NCBI RefSeq assembly: GCF_024343675.1 | Contig: NZ_RJUD01000001.1 | Span: 124,001-188,000, forward strand | Reading direction: 5' to 3' | Length of the DNA: 64,000 nt | From: Lacihabitans sp. CS3-21 | GTDB taxonomy: Bacteria > Bacteroidota > Bacteroidia > Cytophagales > Spirosomataceae | Shown: positions 46,598-56,890 of the stretch, piece by piece | Numbering within the stretch: position 1 is the stretch's first letter | How the letters are laid out: every line of letters starts with the position of its first letter | Translations under genes and position numbers: made by a program | Notes under the pieces: model-generated | The model's input: only the letters and a program-made list of their open reading frames with translations | Told to the model about the DNA's origin: nothing | Databases searched by the model: none

Positions 46598-46957
46598 ATG
46601 TCATTAGAAATCAAAGATAATAAAGAAATATGGGACAATTTAATTCGTTTTTTAAAACAAACAACGGGTAAAAAGCCTTCCGACCTAAATGCTGTCCTAT
46701 TTTTAATTGGGATTCAGGAATTAGGAAAGGGAAATTTGCGTTTTTCTAAAGAGGAAAAGCAGGATTTAATGCATATCGCCATATGCAAAGTGCTAAGCTT
46801 AGGTGGTTTTTATGAACTAGAAGGTACAGACAGCGAAGGTTGGCCACATTGGAAACTCATAAAACCATTGCCACAATTTGATTTATTGAGTCAGGAACAA
46901 TTGCTCAAACATTATGTCATAGAATATTTTAGAAATGATATCGGTTTGCACATATGA
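46598..46957 (+). CDS. Conserved small protein of unknown function
   Basis: This 119-residue cytoplasmic protein has no signal peptide or membrane segment. Its front half is helical (NKEIWDNLIRFLKQTTGKKP, then LNAVLFLIGIQELG). The second half has FSKEEKQDLMHIAICKVLSLGGFYEL and a Trp-rich turn (EGWPHWKLIKPLP). No family was named by eye. Overlap with the exonuclease III gene by four bases (ATGA) indicates translational coupling and perhaps a DNA-related role. Confidence 0.8.
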   Translation: MSLEIKDNKEIWDNLIRFLKQTTGKKPSDLNAVLFLIGIQELGKGNLRFSKEEKQDLMHIAICKVLSLGGFYELEGTDSEGWPHWKLIKPLPQFDLLSQEQLLKHYVIEYFRNDIGLHI

Positions 46958-47718
46958 AACTTACAACATTCAACGTAAATGGCATAAGATCAGCCCTTAA
47001 CAAAGGTTTAGAAGATTGGTTAAAAAGTCACGATCCCGATGTTTTGTGTTTACAAGAAATAAAACTGTTTGAAACCGAACTAGTTGAACCCATTTTTGAA
47101 AAATTAGGATACCATTGTCATTGGTTTCCTGCTCAAAAAAAGGGGTATTCGGGAGTAGCTATTCTTAGTAAACAAAAACCTGAAAGTGTGACTTATGGTT
47201 GTGGAATAGAGCAATATGATTTGGAAGGACGAACAATTGTTGCAACTTTTGAAAAGTTTCATGTTCTATGTGCCTATTTTCCATCAGGAACTATGGGCGA
47301 CATCAGACAAGACGTAAAAATGGCTTTTCTGGACGATATGTTTGAGTTCATTCATCGATTTGACAGGGCAGAAAAGCCCATATTTGTATGTGGTGACGTC
47401 AATATTTGTCATAACGAGATAGATATCCATAATCCTAAATCTAACGCCAAGAGCTCTGGTTTTCTACCCGAAGAGCGGGCTTGGGTTGGCAAGTTTATTG
47501 ATAGTGGATTTAAAGATTGTTTTAGGCTAAAAAACACTGATCCTCAACAATATACGTGGTGGTCATACAGAGCAGGAGCAAGGTCAAAAAATTTAGGGTG
47601 GCGGATTGACTACATCTTTGTAAATCATGAAGCCCAGGACTTTATATTAGACGCACAAATACACGCAGAGGTTATTATGTCTGATCATTGTCCTGTTTCA
47701 GTAGAATTGGTGTTTTAG
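46954..47718 (+). CDS. xth: Exodeoxyribonuclease III / AP endonuclease
   Basis: This 254-residue EEP-fold nuclease has its motifs in order: TFNVNGIRSAL, VLCLQEIKL (metal Glu near residue 35), GYSGVAILSK, FVCGDVNICHNEID (Asp/Asn pair), WRIDYIFV and SDHCPVSVEL (catalytic Asp-His). It cleaves abasic sites in DNA repair. The length matches ExoIII/XthA. It is translationally coupled to the small upstream gene and 35 bases from the next. Confidence 0.96.
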   Translation: MKLTTFNVNGIRSALNKGLEDWLKSHDPDVLCLQEIKLFETELVEPIFEKLGYHCHWFPAQKKGYSGVAILSKQKPESVTYGCGIEQYDLEGRTIVATFEKFHVLCAYFPSGTMGDIRQDVKMAFLDDMFEFIHRFDRAEKPIFVCGDVNICHNEIDIHNPKSNAKSSGFLPEERAWVGKFIDSGFKDCFRLKNTDPQQYTWWSYRAGARSKNLGWRIDYIFVNHEAQDFILDAQIHAEVIMSDHCPVSVELVF

Positions 47719-47753
47719 AGTTTTTCAGTTATGTTATTGATATTCAATATTTT

Positions 47754-50700
47754 ATGAAAAAAAATGTGGAGTTCTCGGGCTTAATAGAGAAAATATCTGA
47801 GTTTAAAAGCAAGTATTATAAAAACTTACTTTTAAAAGGTGCCTTAATTGGGCTATCACTCATATTATTCTCCTATATAGTAATCAATTTCTTAGAATAC
47901 TTTGGAAGGTTTAGTTCTTCTTTTAGGGCAGTTCTTCTTATCGGATTCATTGCTGTATCAGCATACACACTATTTTTCTATATTTTAAAACCCTTGTTTT
48001 ATTTACTGAACTTCAATAAGCCTATTTCAGACGAAACCGCTGCTCAGCAAATTGGCACATTCTTTCCCAACATAAAAGATAAGTTACTCAATACCCTCCA
48101 GCTGGCAAACGGATTGTCTGATACGGATAATGCCTTATTGGAAGCGAGTATTGCTCAAAAAACAAAAGAATTAAAATTGGTAAAATTTGCTGATGCTATA
48201 AACTTAAAAGAAAACAGAAAATATCTAAAATACTCACTTCCTCCTTTATTAGCCATTTTATTGATTTCAGCCATCGCTCCTTCATTTTTCAAAAGTACTG
48301 AGCGTATAGTCTATTTTAAAAGGAATTTTGCTGAGCCTGCTCCGTTTCAGTTCGAAATACTTAATAAAAACTTACAAGCAGTAAAAAACGAGGACTATCA
48401 ACTAAATCTTAGATTGTTGGGCAACTCCTTGCCTGAAGATGTTTTTTTAGTCTATAACGACCGTAAATACAAGATGAATCTAAAAGATTCTAGAAACTTT
48501 GACTTTGTTTTTTCTAAAGTGCAAGAGGAAGCAGAGTTTCATTTTCTAGCCGGTGGATTCACATCTAATACCTTTAAATTAGCAATGATAGCCAGACCTA
48601 GTTTGCTCTCTTTCAATGTAGAGCTTAAATATCCGGCATACCTAAACAAAACCTCCGAAGATTTCGACAACGTTGGGAATCTTATTGTCCCTGAAGGTAC
48701 GGTTGTGGAGTGGAAATTTAAAACAGATGAGACAGATTCATTAAAAGTAATTTTTGAAGGTAATAAGCCATTGAATATTTCCAAAGGATTCATCACTGAT
48801 TTTAATTTTCAAAAACGATTCGCTAAATCTTCAAACTATGAAGTGATTTTAAAAAATGAGAACGCTACAACCAATGCCGAAAAAATATCTTATTATATCA
48901 ATGTGATCCCTGATAAGTTTCCACAAATAAGTTTTGAACAAATAAAAGATAGTAGCTTATACAATTATATCGGAATAGGAGGGAGCATTTCTGACGATTA
49001 TGGCTTGTCAGATTTTAAGTTTATGTATAGAACCAAGGCGGGCAATACCCCTTTCAAAGCGGTGGATATTCCATTTAACAAAACATCCCTTTCTCAAACA
49101 TTCTTTTATCAGGTAAATATCAACAATCTTGGATTAGAAAAAAGCGATAGACTTGAATATTATCTTCAAGTTACAGACAATGACGGAGTAAATGGTCATA
49201 AATCAACAAAGTCGGGAACTATGACTTTTGGAATGCCTACCTCCCAGCAATTTGACCAAGAGGTAGAAAAACAAATTGAAAAAACAGAAGACAAGTTCGA
49301 GGATCTTTTACAAAAATCAAAAGAATTTAAGAAAGCCCTAGAAAACTTAGAGTCTGATCTGAAAAAGAAAAAGGAGATGGACTTTCAAGACAAAAAAGAG
49401 TTTGAAGAACTTCTGAAGAAAAAAGACGAAATGATGAAGGAACTCAAGGACCTTCAAAAACAACTTCAAGACCTAAAAGAAAAACAAAATAGATTTGAAA
49501 AACAAAGTCCAGAGATGCAGCAGAAAATGGATATGCTCCAAAAAATGCTTGACGAACTTATGAAAAACGAAGATTCAAAAGCACTCGAAGACTTGAAAAA
49601 GATGATGGAGGAGCAGCTCAATGATAAATCTTTGGACAAAATGAATGATTTCAAAAAAGACCAAAGGAACATTGACAAAGAAATAGATCGCACCATGAAA
49701 CTCTTTAAGGATCTACAACTAAAACAAAAAGTGGAAGAAACCGTAAAAGAATTAGAAAAACTTGCTCAAAAACAAGAAGACCTAGCCGACAAAACCGAAA
49801 AAGAAAACAAAGATTCTCCAAAAAATGATGAGCTAAAAAAAGAACAAGAGAAGCTAAACAATGAATTTGAAGAGAAAAAAGAGAAATTAAATGATATAGA
49901 AAAGTTAAGTAAAGAACTCAAAAAAGAGGTCGATACCCAAAAAGAAGAGCAGAAGGACGTCTCAGAAGAGCAGAAAAAGGCTCAAAAAGAGATGGAAAAT
50001 AAGGACAACAAAGCAGCCAGCAAAGCCCAAAAGAAAGCCTCAAAGTCAATGAAAAAAATGGCTGCGGAGATGTCAGAAAACATGCAAGGTGCGGAGATGA
50101 AACAATTAGACATAGACATAGATGCACTCAGAGATATTTTAGAAAACCTCCTAAAAATATCTCATGACCAAGAACGGGTTATGAAAAACTTTCGGTCTAT
50201 CTCAGTATCGGACCCTCGCTTTGTTAATCTCTCTCAAGAACAATTAAAGATATCCGACGATGCCAAAGTTGTTGAAGACTCTCTATATTCACTTGCAAAA
50301 CGAGTCATGCAAATAGAATCTTTCATAACCAAAGAAGTGACGGATATGAAAAACAGTATTGATGAATCTGTCAAATTTATTAAAGAACGTAAAACACCAC
50401 AGGCTGCATCAAAACAACAGTTTTCAATGACTTCGATGAACAACTTGGCACTGATGTTAGGCGATACTTTCAAACAAATGCAACAAATGATGGCAATGGC
50501 CATGCCAGGATCAGGAAAAGGAGGCAAACAAGGAAATACACCGAGCGAAGGAATGGGTGAAAAACAACAGGAGCTAAACAAAAAAATTCAAGGAATGGGG
50601 CAATCGGGGATGGGTGGCAAACAATTGTCCGAAGAGTTAGCAAAAATTGCCAATGAACAATCCAAAATAAGAAAACAACTAAAAGACCTTCAAGAACAAA

Positions 50701-51053
50701 TGAATGGTACAGAACAAGGCAAAAAACTTGGAAACAATCTAGATGAATTACAAAAGAAAATGGACGAAAGTGAGAATGACTTGGTAAACAAACGTATTAC
50801 ACCCGCATTATTAAAACGTCAAAAAGAAATAGAAATACGCTTACTTGAAGCTGAAAAAGCCATAAAAGAACAAGAGTTAGACACCAAAAGAAAATCAAAT
50901 ACGGGTGTCACTTTTAACAGGGTGAGCCCACCAGACTTAGAGAAATTCAAAAAAGAGAAAGAAAAACAAGTGGAACTGCTACGCACAACACCTCCAAACT
51001 TTACACCTTTTTATAAAAAACAAACAGATAGTTATTTTAAAAGAATCAATTAA
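47754..51053 (+). CDS. DUF4175-family membrane protein, long coiled coil
   Basis: The protein is 1099 residues from the ATG at 47754; the frame is open earlier but overlaps the exonuclease gene. Membrane helices lie near residues 25-50, 60-80 and 165-185. An extracytoplasmic beta region spans about 190-510. A long Lys/Glu-rich coiled coil follows at about 510-860. A Met/Gly/Gln-rich region (QMQQMMAMAMPGSGKGG) precedes a last helical part. DUF4175 proteins are common in Bacteroidota and often lie near MoxR-type gene sets, none of which is seen here; function is unknown. The mnmG leader with two parS sites starts within five bases of its stop. Confidence 0.85.
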   Translation: MKKNVEFSGLIEKISEFKSKYYKNLLLKGALIGLSLILFSYIVINFLEYFGRFSSSFRAVLLIGFIAVSAYTLFFYILKPLFYLLNFNKPISDETAAQQIGTFFPNIKDKLLNTLQLANGLSDTDNALLEASIAQKTKELKLVKFADAINLKENRKYLKYSLPPLLAILLISAIAPSFFKSTERIVYFKRNFAEPAPFQFEILNKNLQAVKNEDYQLNLRLLGNSLPEDVFLVYNDRKYKMNLKDSRNFDFVFSKVQEEAEFHFLAGGFTSNTFKLAMIARPSLLSFNVELKYPAYLNKTSEDFDNVGNLIVPEGTVVEWKFKTDETDSLKVIFEGNKPLNISKGFITDFNFQKRFAKSSNYEVILKNENATTNAEKISYYINVIPDKFPQISFEQIKDSSLYNYIGIGGSISDDYGLSDFKFMYRTKAGNTPFKAVDIPFNKTSLSQTFFYQVNINNLGLEKSDRLEYYLQVTDNDGVNGHKSTKSGTMTFGMPTSQQFDQEVEKQIEKTEDKFEDLLQKSKEFKKALENLESDLKKKKEMDFQDKKEFEELLKKKDEMMKELKDLQKQLQDLKEKQNRFEKQSPEMQQKMDMLQKMLDELMKNEDSKALEDLKKMMEEQLNDKSLDKMNDFKKDQRNIDKEIDRTMKLFKDLQLKQKVEETVKELEKLAQKQEDLADKTEKENKDSPKNDELKKEQEKLNNEFEEKKEKLNDIEKLSKELKKEVDTQKEEQKDVSEEQKKAQKEMENKDNKAASKAQKKASKSMKKMAAEMSENMQGAEMKQLDIDIDALRDILENLLKISHDQERVMKNFRSISVSDPRFVNLSQEQLKISDDAKVVEDSLYSLAKRVMQIESFITKEVTDMKNSIDESVKFIKERKTPQAASKQQFSMTSMNNLALMLGDTFKQMQQMMAMAMPGSGKGGKQGNTPSEGMGEKQQELNKKIQGMGQSGMGGKQLSEELAKIANEQSKIRKQLKDLQEQMNGTEQGKKLGNNLDELQKKMDESENDLVNKRITPALLKRQKEIEIRLLEAEKAIKEQELDTKRKSNTGVTFNRVSPPDLEKFKKEKEKQVELLRTTPPNFTPFYKKQTDSYFKRIN

Positions 51054-51057
51054 ACAA

Positions 51058-51073
51058 TGTTTCACGTGAAACA
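51058..51073. other. parS site 1
   Basis: TGTTTCACGTGAAACA is a perfect 16-bp palindrome identical to the bacterial parS consensus bound by ParB. It lies four bases after the DUF4175-gene stop and 35 bases before the favoured mnmG start. Confidence 0.93.
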
Positions 51074-51082
51074 ATTAGAATT

Positions 51083-51098
51083 TGTTTCACGTGAAACA
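51083..51098. other. parS site 2
   Basis: This is a second perfect TGTTTCACGTGAAACA, 25 bases downstream of the first, centre to centre. Such pairs mark the chromosome centromere region, usually close to oriC. It ends ten bases before the mnmG ATG, so ParB binding could also affect mnmG expression. Confidence 0.93.
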
Positions 51099-51107
51099 TC
51101 AATATAT

Positions 51108-52970
51108 ATGTTCGAACAATACGATGTAATAGTAGTAGGAGCCGGTCACGCAGGATGCGAAGCTGCACACGCGGCGGCGACAATGGGTTCAAAGGTTTTA
51201 TTAATCACCATGAACTTGCAAACAATCGCTCAAATGTCTTGTAACCCCGCAATGGGAGGAGTAGCAAAAGGCCAAATAGTAAGAGAAATAGATGCTTTGG
51301 GAGGAATGTCAGGAATTGTATCTGACGAAACCATGATTCAATTCAGAATGTTAAATCGTTCGAAAGGCCCTGCAATGTGGTCGCCTCGTTGTCAATCAGA
51401 CAGAATGGAGTTTGCTATAAATTGGAGAGATAAACTTGAAAAAAACCACAATGTGTCCTTTTGGCAAGAAATGGTTACAGGACTATTGATAGAAAACAAT
51501 CGCGTTACAGGAGTTAAAACGTCTCTAGGTTTAGACATAAAAGCTAAATCTGTAGTACTTACCAATGGAACATTTCTAAATGGGAAAATACACATTGGCG
51601 AAAAAAACTTTGGTGGTGGACGAACAGGGGAGTCGGCAGCTTACGGCATAACTGAGCAATTGGTAGCTTTGGGTTTTGAATCTGGCCGAATGAAAACAGG
51701 AACACCACCAAGAGTTGACAGTAGAACAGTGAACTACGAAGCCATGGAAGAACAACATGGTGACGAAAACCCGGAGAAGTTTTCTTATACCAATACACCT
51801 ACTTTAGGTAAGCAAAACAGTTGTTGGATCAGTTATACAAATCTAGGTGTTCACGATGAATTAAGAAAGGGTTTCGATAAATCGCCTATGTTCAATGGCC
51901 GTATTCAAGGACTAGGTCCAAGATACTGCCCGTCTGTTGAAGACAAAATAAATAGGTTTGCTGACAAAGACAGTCATCAAATTTTTCTAGAACCAGAAGG
52001 AAGAACAACCATAGAAATGTATGTAAATGGATTTTCTACATCTCTTCCTGAAGATGTACAATATGCCGCCTTGAAGAAAATTCCAGGATTTGAAAATATA
52101 AAAATGCTTCGCCCTGGCTATGCGATTGAATATGACTTCTTTCCACCTACACAATTAAAGCTGACTTTAGAGACCCACTTAATTGAAAATCTATTTTTTG
52201 CTGGGCAAATAAACGGTACTACGGGTTATGAAGAAGCAGGTGCACAAGGTTTAATGGCTGGAATAAATGCACACAGAAAATCCAAAGAACTGGACGGCTT
52301 TATCTTAAAAAGAGACGAAGCATATATTGGTGTTTTGATAGATGACCTCGTAAACAAAGGCACAGACGAACCCTATAGAATGTTTACCTCAAGAGCAGAA
52401 TTCAGAACTATCCTAAGGCAAGATAATGCAGACGTAAGATTAACTAAAAAAGGTAACGATATAGGATTGGCTTCAGACTTAAGATTGGAAAACGTAAATA
52501 AGAAAATTGAGAATTCTGAAAAACTATACAAAGTCTTAAGTGAAACCAAAGTTACTCCAGAAGAAATCAATGGTTTCTTAGAAAAGAATAATTCTGCAAA
52601 CATAAGAGAAAAGGCAACTTTCTATAGTTTACTAAAAAGACCCGAACTTAACATAGAAATTCTAAAACCAGCAAATGATGCATATAATAAAATAATTTCT
52701 GAATACTCAAAAGACGAATTGGAGCAAACTGAAATTAAAATAAAATATGAAAAGTATATAGAAAAAGAACTACTTCTGGCGGAAAAACTGACGAAGTTTG
52801 ATGATCTTAAAATCAATCCTGACTTTGATTATGAGAATCTTAAATCGATATCTATCGAAGCCAGACAAAAATTGAAGAAAATAAAACCAATAACATTGGG
52901 ACAAGCATCAAGAATAAGCGGTGTTTCACCTGCAGATATTTCTGTTATTATGTTACATTTAGGAAGATGA
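51108..52970 (+). CDS. mnmG: tRNA uridine 5-carboxymethylaminomethyl modification enzyme MnmG
   Basis: The protein is 620 residues from the ATG at 51108 ([20 protein letters not shown]). The frame is open from ATG 51057, but those 17 extra residues would only be the translation of the two parS sites. The FAD motif GAGHAGC is at residues 11-17, followed by [53 protein letters not shown] and the C-terminal helical MnmE/tRNA-binding domain ([19 protein letters not shown]). With MnmE it modifies the wobble uridine of tRNAs, using FAD, NADH and folate. It overlaps the next gene by four bases. Confidence 0.98.
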   Translation: MFEQYDVIVVGAGHAGCEAAHAAATMGSKVLLITMNLQTIAQMSCNPAMGGVAKGQIVREIDALGGMSGIVSDETMIQFRMLNRSKGPAMWSPRCQSDRMEFAINWRDKLEKNHNVSFWQEMVTGLLIENNRVTGVKTSLGLDIKAKSVVLTNGTFLNGKIHIGEKNFGGGRTGESAAYGITEQLVALGFESGRMKTGTPPRVDSRTVNYEAMEEQHGDENPEKFSYTNTPTLGKQNSCWISYTNLGVHDELRKGFDKSPMFNGRIQGLGPRYCPSVEDKINRFADKDSHQIFLEPEGRTTIEMYVNGFSTSLPEDVQYAALKKIPGFENIKMLRPGYAIEYDFFPPTQLKLTLETHLIENLFFAGQINGTTGYEEAGAQGLMAGINAHRKSKELDGFILKRDEAYIGVLIDDLVNKGTDEPYRMFTSRAEFRTILRQDNADVRLTKKGNDIGLASDLRLENVNKKIENSEKLYKVLSETKVTPEEINGFLEKNNSANIREKATFYSLLKRPELNIEILKPANDAYNKIISEYSKDELEQTEIKIKYEKYIEKELLLAEKLTKFDDLKINPDFDYENLKSISIEARQKLKKIKPITLGQASRISGVSPADISVIMLHLGR

Positions 52971-54541
52971 AATATATTTTATACTGCACGTGCATTTTTT
53001 TACTGTTTGGTTGTGCTCAATTTGTCCCACCAACTGGTGGGCCTACAGATAAAGCCGCACCAAAACTTTTGAACTCAAATCCGTCCAACAAAACAAAAAA
53101 TTTCCATGGAAACACCATAAGCATGGATTTTGATGAATACATAGATATAACGGCATTGAAACAAGAATTAATTATTGTTCCAGATCCGAACATATTATAT
53201 CTAATAAAACAAAAGGACAAAAATGTTAAACTGGTCTTTGAAAAACAGTTTCCAGATAGTACCACATTCACTTTAAATTTTAGAAATGGAATAAAAGATC
53301 TAAGTGAAAGGAACCCATCAAAAAATCTCAAAATTGTCTTCAGCACAGGCCCAGAAATAGACTCTCTGACACTCAATGGCACCATCATAGACTTACACAC
53401 AAAGCTGCCTGTTTTAGACGCTTTAGTGGGCCTTTATAAAAAAGACACACTTCCTTTAAACAAAAAAAAGCCTGATTATTTCATGAAAACTGATAGCTCC
53501 GGCAAATACCTATTTGAAAATATTAAAGCTGACAAATATTTTGTAATGTCGTTTACTGATAAAAATCAAAACTTAATATTTGACCAGAAAAACGAAAATA
53601 TCGGATTTATTAAAGATACTGTAATAGTAAGCAAAAATACAGTTATCGACACTTTAGAAATCTACCCGGCCAACTATACAAAAAACAAAATCAAAAAAAA
53701 TATCAGCAGAGAAAATGAATATATAATACAATTAGACAAACCCACTAAATCAGCTACTATTTCGTTAGACGACAGCTCAATAGTTACTAACTACGATAAA
53801 TTAAATTTGAATTTTTTTAAAATAAAACAACCAGCAAACGACACACTTCTAGCTAAAATTATCTTGGTAGACTCATTAAACATATCTGATACTATTTCGC
53901 AGAAAATATATTTTGCAAACCCATCTAAAACAAAAAGAAAAGTTCAAAGCTTTCCAATAAATAGCTCTATAAAAAACAATCAAGAACTTACTCGAACTTC
54001 CACTTATACTATTACTTTTCAATATCCCATTACTAGATTTGATTCCTCCAAAGCAATTTTTAAAACAGACACTGTTAACTCAGAGAAACCAAAATATACC
54101 TGGATAAACCAAAACACACTTAACATTGAAATAAATACCAAAGCCAAAGCAAATACACAACTGACTTTTCCTTCAAATATATTTGAGAATTACAAAGGGG
54201 ATACCAACTCATTATTCAGTATCAAAAATCCAATACTCAATAACGATGACCTCGGAAGTATAGAAGGAATAACAATTACAAACGCTGGAACAAAAATTGC
54301 CCAATTGATAAATGAAGACTCAGGAATAATTTCCAAGACTCAAACGTTCAGCAACAAATTTAGTTTTAAAAACATTATTCCAGGATCTTACTTTATAAAA
54401 ATAATATTTGATGAAAATAATAATGGTATTTGGGATCCAGGAAATATCAACACAAAGCAACTGCCTGAAAAAATATTGGTAACCAAAGAATCAATAAGAA
54501 TTAGGGCCAATTTTGAACTCAAAGACATTGAAATCAAATAA
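52967..54541 (+). CDS. Lipoprotein with N-terminal bacterial Ig-like domain
   Basis: This 524-residue lipoprotein has a lipobox at LLFGC (Cys16). It is followed by the typical Bacteroidota start [19 protein letters not shown]. An Ig-like domain of the SbsA/BIG_5 type covers about 30-130. A carboxypeptidase-regulatory-like beta fold follows at about 140-215 ([21 protein letters not shown], then [20 protein letters not shown]). Further beta regions follow, with a second such fold near the end ([14 protein letters not shown]). It is probably a surface or envelope scaffold of unknown role. It starts inside the mnmG stop (ATGA overlap). Confidence 0.85.
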   Translation: MKYILYCTCIFLLFGCAQFVPPTGGPTDKAAPKLLNSNPSNKTKNFHGNTISMDFDEYIDITALKQELIIVPDPNILYLIKQKDKNVKLVFEKQFPDSTTFTLNFRNGIKDLSERNPSKNLKIVFSTGPEIDSLTLNGTIIDLHTKLPVLDALVGLYKKDTLPLNKKKPDYFMKTDSSGKYLFENIKADKYFVMSFTDKNQNLIFDQKNENIGFIKDTVIVSKNTVIDTLEIYPANYTKNKIKKNISRENEYIIQLDKPTKSATISLDDSSIVTNYDKLNLNFFKIKQPANDTLLAKIILVDSLNISDTISQKIYFANPSKTKRKVQSFPINSSIKNNQELTRTSTYTITFQYPITRFDSSKAIFKTDTVNSEKPKYTWINQNTLNIEINTKAKANTQLTFPSNIFENYKGDTNSLFSIKNPILNNDDLGSIEGITITNAGTKIAQLINEDSGIISKTQTFSNKFSFKNIIPGSYFIKIIFDENNNGIWDPGNINTKQLPEKILVTKESIRIRANFELKDIEIK

Positions 54542-54915
54542 TATGTGGATAACCAAGTGGATAACACAATAAATATGTGGAAAGACTCGTGAATAATACA
54601 TGTTAAAAACATACTTACAAGAATATTCTAACTTAAAACACTAAATTCGTCAGAAAGTCATACAACAAGTACTTTTATAAACAGAAAGTAAACAATAAAA
54701 TTACATTAAATTTATGTTAATTAATTCTTTAAAATAATGAACATAAATATTTAAAAATCTCAAATTCAATAGATTAAATGTGGAAAAGACCAATACTTTT
54801 CCACAAAAAAACAGAAGAATAAACAATTATAAATACCAAAAAAATTACTCCACATATTCACAGACATAATAAATAATAACAATAAATTTATATTAATAAT
54901 CTTCTTTTATATTAT
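54542..54915. other. Candidate chromosomal origin of replication (oriC)
   Basis: This 374-bp gene-free gap is about 80% A+T. It holds a perfect DnaA box on the minus strand (TGTGGATAA at 54544-54552) and one-mismatch boxes AGTGGATAA (54556-54564), TGTGGAAAA (54779-54787), TTTTCCACA (54797-54805) and ATATTCACA (54854-54862). A weaker TGTGGAAAG lies at 54576-54584. The 54779 and 54797 boxes form a perfect 9-bp dyad with a nine-base spacer. The middle (about 54600-54780) is very AT-rich and could be the unwinding element. Two parS sites lie 3.5 kb away. Outside this, I see nothing else in the gap. Confidence 0.65.
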
Positions 54916-56721
54916 ATGAATTCTATAATAAGAAAAACGATTTTTATTTGGCTGGCTACTTGTCTTGCTGTCTTTTCACAGGAGCTGGATTTGGCCAATA
55001 CATACTTCAAACAAGGGGAATATGACAAAGCCGCTGAGATTTATAAAAAATTGAGTACCAATAAAGATCAAGCGAGGCTTATACATAATGAGTATTTAGC
55101 TACTTTGATAAAGCTAAAAGACTTTGCGACTGCAGATAAATTTCTGAGAGCTCAAATAAAGAACAATAGCAATCAAATATCTTATAAGGCGGATTTAGCT
55201 CAACTTTTTGAAATATCTGGCAAAGGTGAAGTGGCCAATCAAGAATATGATAAATTGATTGAAGAAGCTGCTAAAGTAGATGCATATGTTTACGAACTTC
55301 AGAATTTTTTTTATAAAGCCAATAAAATTGATTTAGCCGTAAAATTACTTTTGAGTTCAAGATCAAAAAGCAAAGATCCTTTTAAATTTGATACTCAGCT
55401 TGCTCGTGCATATCTATATCTCGACCAGAAGGATAAGATGCTCGAAGAGGTGCTTGGCTTTGGCCAGAGGAGCAAAAACTATTCATATGTACAGGCTACC
55501 ATTCAAGACAACATTAAAAGCGATAAGGAGATAGATATGTTAGAAAAAATGCTTTACGCTAAAATTCAGGCAGATCCCAACGAGAGCTTCAATACCGAGA
55601 TATTGATTTGGCATTTTACTCAAAAAGCAGATTATGCCAGGGCTTTTATACAAGCAAGGGCATTGGACAGAAGACTAAAACTTGCAGGTTTTAAAATGTT
55701 TGAACTTGCAGGTCAGAGTTTTAATGCCAAAGATTTCAAAAATTCTTCGAAAATGTACCAGTACATTATGGAAGAATACCCCGATGGCGAATTGTATCCC
55801 TATGCCCGCAGATGGTTAATACAAAGCAAAGAAGAATTAGTAAAAACTACTTTTCCTATTGATAATCAACAGATTAAGGAATTAATAGGTCAATATCAAC
55901 AACTTATAGCAGATGTTGGGATAACACAAAAAACCGTGGATGCTTTGCGTAATATGGCCTTGTTAAACGCCTTTTATTTGCAAGAACATGATAGAGCCAT
56001 AGGAATACTGCAATCGGCCATTACAGGGGCCGGAAACAACCAAAAATTCAAAGATCAATGCAAACTCGACTTGGGAGATATATATATTCTCAAAGATGAG
56101 CCTTGGGAATCCACCTTGCTTTACATGCAAGTGGAAAAATCACAAAGAGAAGATAATTTGGGAGAGATAGCAAAACTTAAAAATGCGAAACTTCAGTATT
56201 ATACAGGGCAATTTGAACTATCAAAAGAAATTCTGGATGTATTGAAAAAGGCTACAACCAGAGAAATATCGAACGATGCCATGCAGTTAAGTCTCTTAAT
56301 TCAGGACAATACCGGATTAGATACTTCGGAGGTAGCCATGGCAGATTTTTCCAAAATAGATTTACTTATTTTCCAAAATAGATACGAAGAAAGTATTCTA
56401 AAACTGAATGCCCTGTTTAATCAATACAAGAGTCATAGTTTAGCCGATGAGATATTGTGGTTAAAAGCCAATACATTGCTGAAAATCAATAGAATAGATG
56501 AAGCAGTAACCGATTTAAAAAATATTCTAGAAAACTACAAGTATGATATCTTGGCCGACGACGCTTTGTTTACATTGGCTAAAGTAACCGAAGAAAATCT
56601 CAAAGACAACGTAAAAGCAATGGAATACTACAGACAGTTGTTAAGAGATTATCCAGGAAGTATATACGGAGCCCAGGCTAGAATACGATTTAGAGAATTG
56701 CGTGGAGACGGTGTTAATTAA
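54916..56721 (+). CDS. Exported tetratricopeptide-repeat protein
   Basis: This 601-residue protein has a signal peptide (KTIFIWLATCLAVFSQ). TPR-type helical pairs run along nearly its whole length. The clearest are ANTYFKQGEYDKAAEIYKKL near the start, ILWLKANTLLKINRIDEAV near 510-530 and LAKVTEENLKDNVKAMEYY near the end. It is probably a periplasmic or outer-membrane scaffold, and several TPR proteins of this size in the phylum belong to secretion or cell-wall machinery. Function is not determined. It directly follows the candidate oriC. Confidence 0.85.
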   Translation: MNSIIRKTIFIWLATCLAVFSQELDLANTYFKQGEYDKAAEIYKKLSTNKDQARLIHNEYLATLIKLKDFATADKFLRAQIKNNSNQISYKADLAQLFEISGKGEVANQEYDKLIEEAAKVDAYVYELQNFFYKANKIDLAVKLLLSSRSKSKDPFKFDTQLARAYLYLDQKDKMLEEVLGFGQRSKNYSYVQATIQDNIKSDKEIDMLEKMLYAKIQADPNESFNTEILIWHFTQKADYARAFIQARALDRRLKLAGFKMFELAGQSFNAKDFKNSSKMYQYIMEEYPDGELYPYARRWLIQSKEELVKTTFPIDNQQIKELIGQYQQLIADVGITQKTVDALRNMALLNAFYLQEHDRAIGILQSAITGAGNNQKFKDQCKLDLGDIYILKDEPWESTLLYMQVEKSQREDNLGEIAKLKNAKLQYYTGQFELSKEILDVLKKATTREISNDAMQLSLLIQDNTGLDTSEVAMADFSKIDLLIFQNRYEESILKLNALFNQYKSHSLADEILWLKANTLLKINRIDEAVTDLKNILENYKYDILADDALFTLAKVTEENLKDNVKAMEYYRQLLRDYPGSIYGAQARIRFRELRGDGVN

Positions 56722-56741
56722 TTATTAGTCAATGTTTTGTG

Positions 56742-56750
56742 TGTGGATAA
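56742..56750 (-). other. DnaA box downstream of the TPR gene
   Basis: TGTGGATAA is a perfect DnaA box (minus strand) in the spacer after the TPR gene, about 2.2 kb from the main cluster. Related one-mismatch boxes occur at 57398-57406 and 57418-57426 inside the next gene. Confidence 0.5.
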
Positions 56751-56890
56751 GTAAATAAATATTATGCCAATTTATTTTTCTTAGGCCAATTTTTAGATTT
56801 AAAAAAGCACCTTTTAACTACCTATTAAATCCAAGCTTTTTTAACACCATCAGTTTTTTATTTATCTTTGAAAAAAAATAACAAATCAAC

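Noticed and set aside
51057-51107. N-terminal extension of MnmG starting at ATG 51057
   Set aside because: The extra codons are only the two parS sites and their spacer. The conserved MnmG start begins at 51108.
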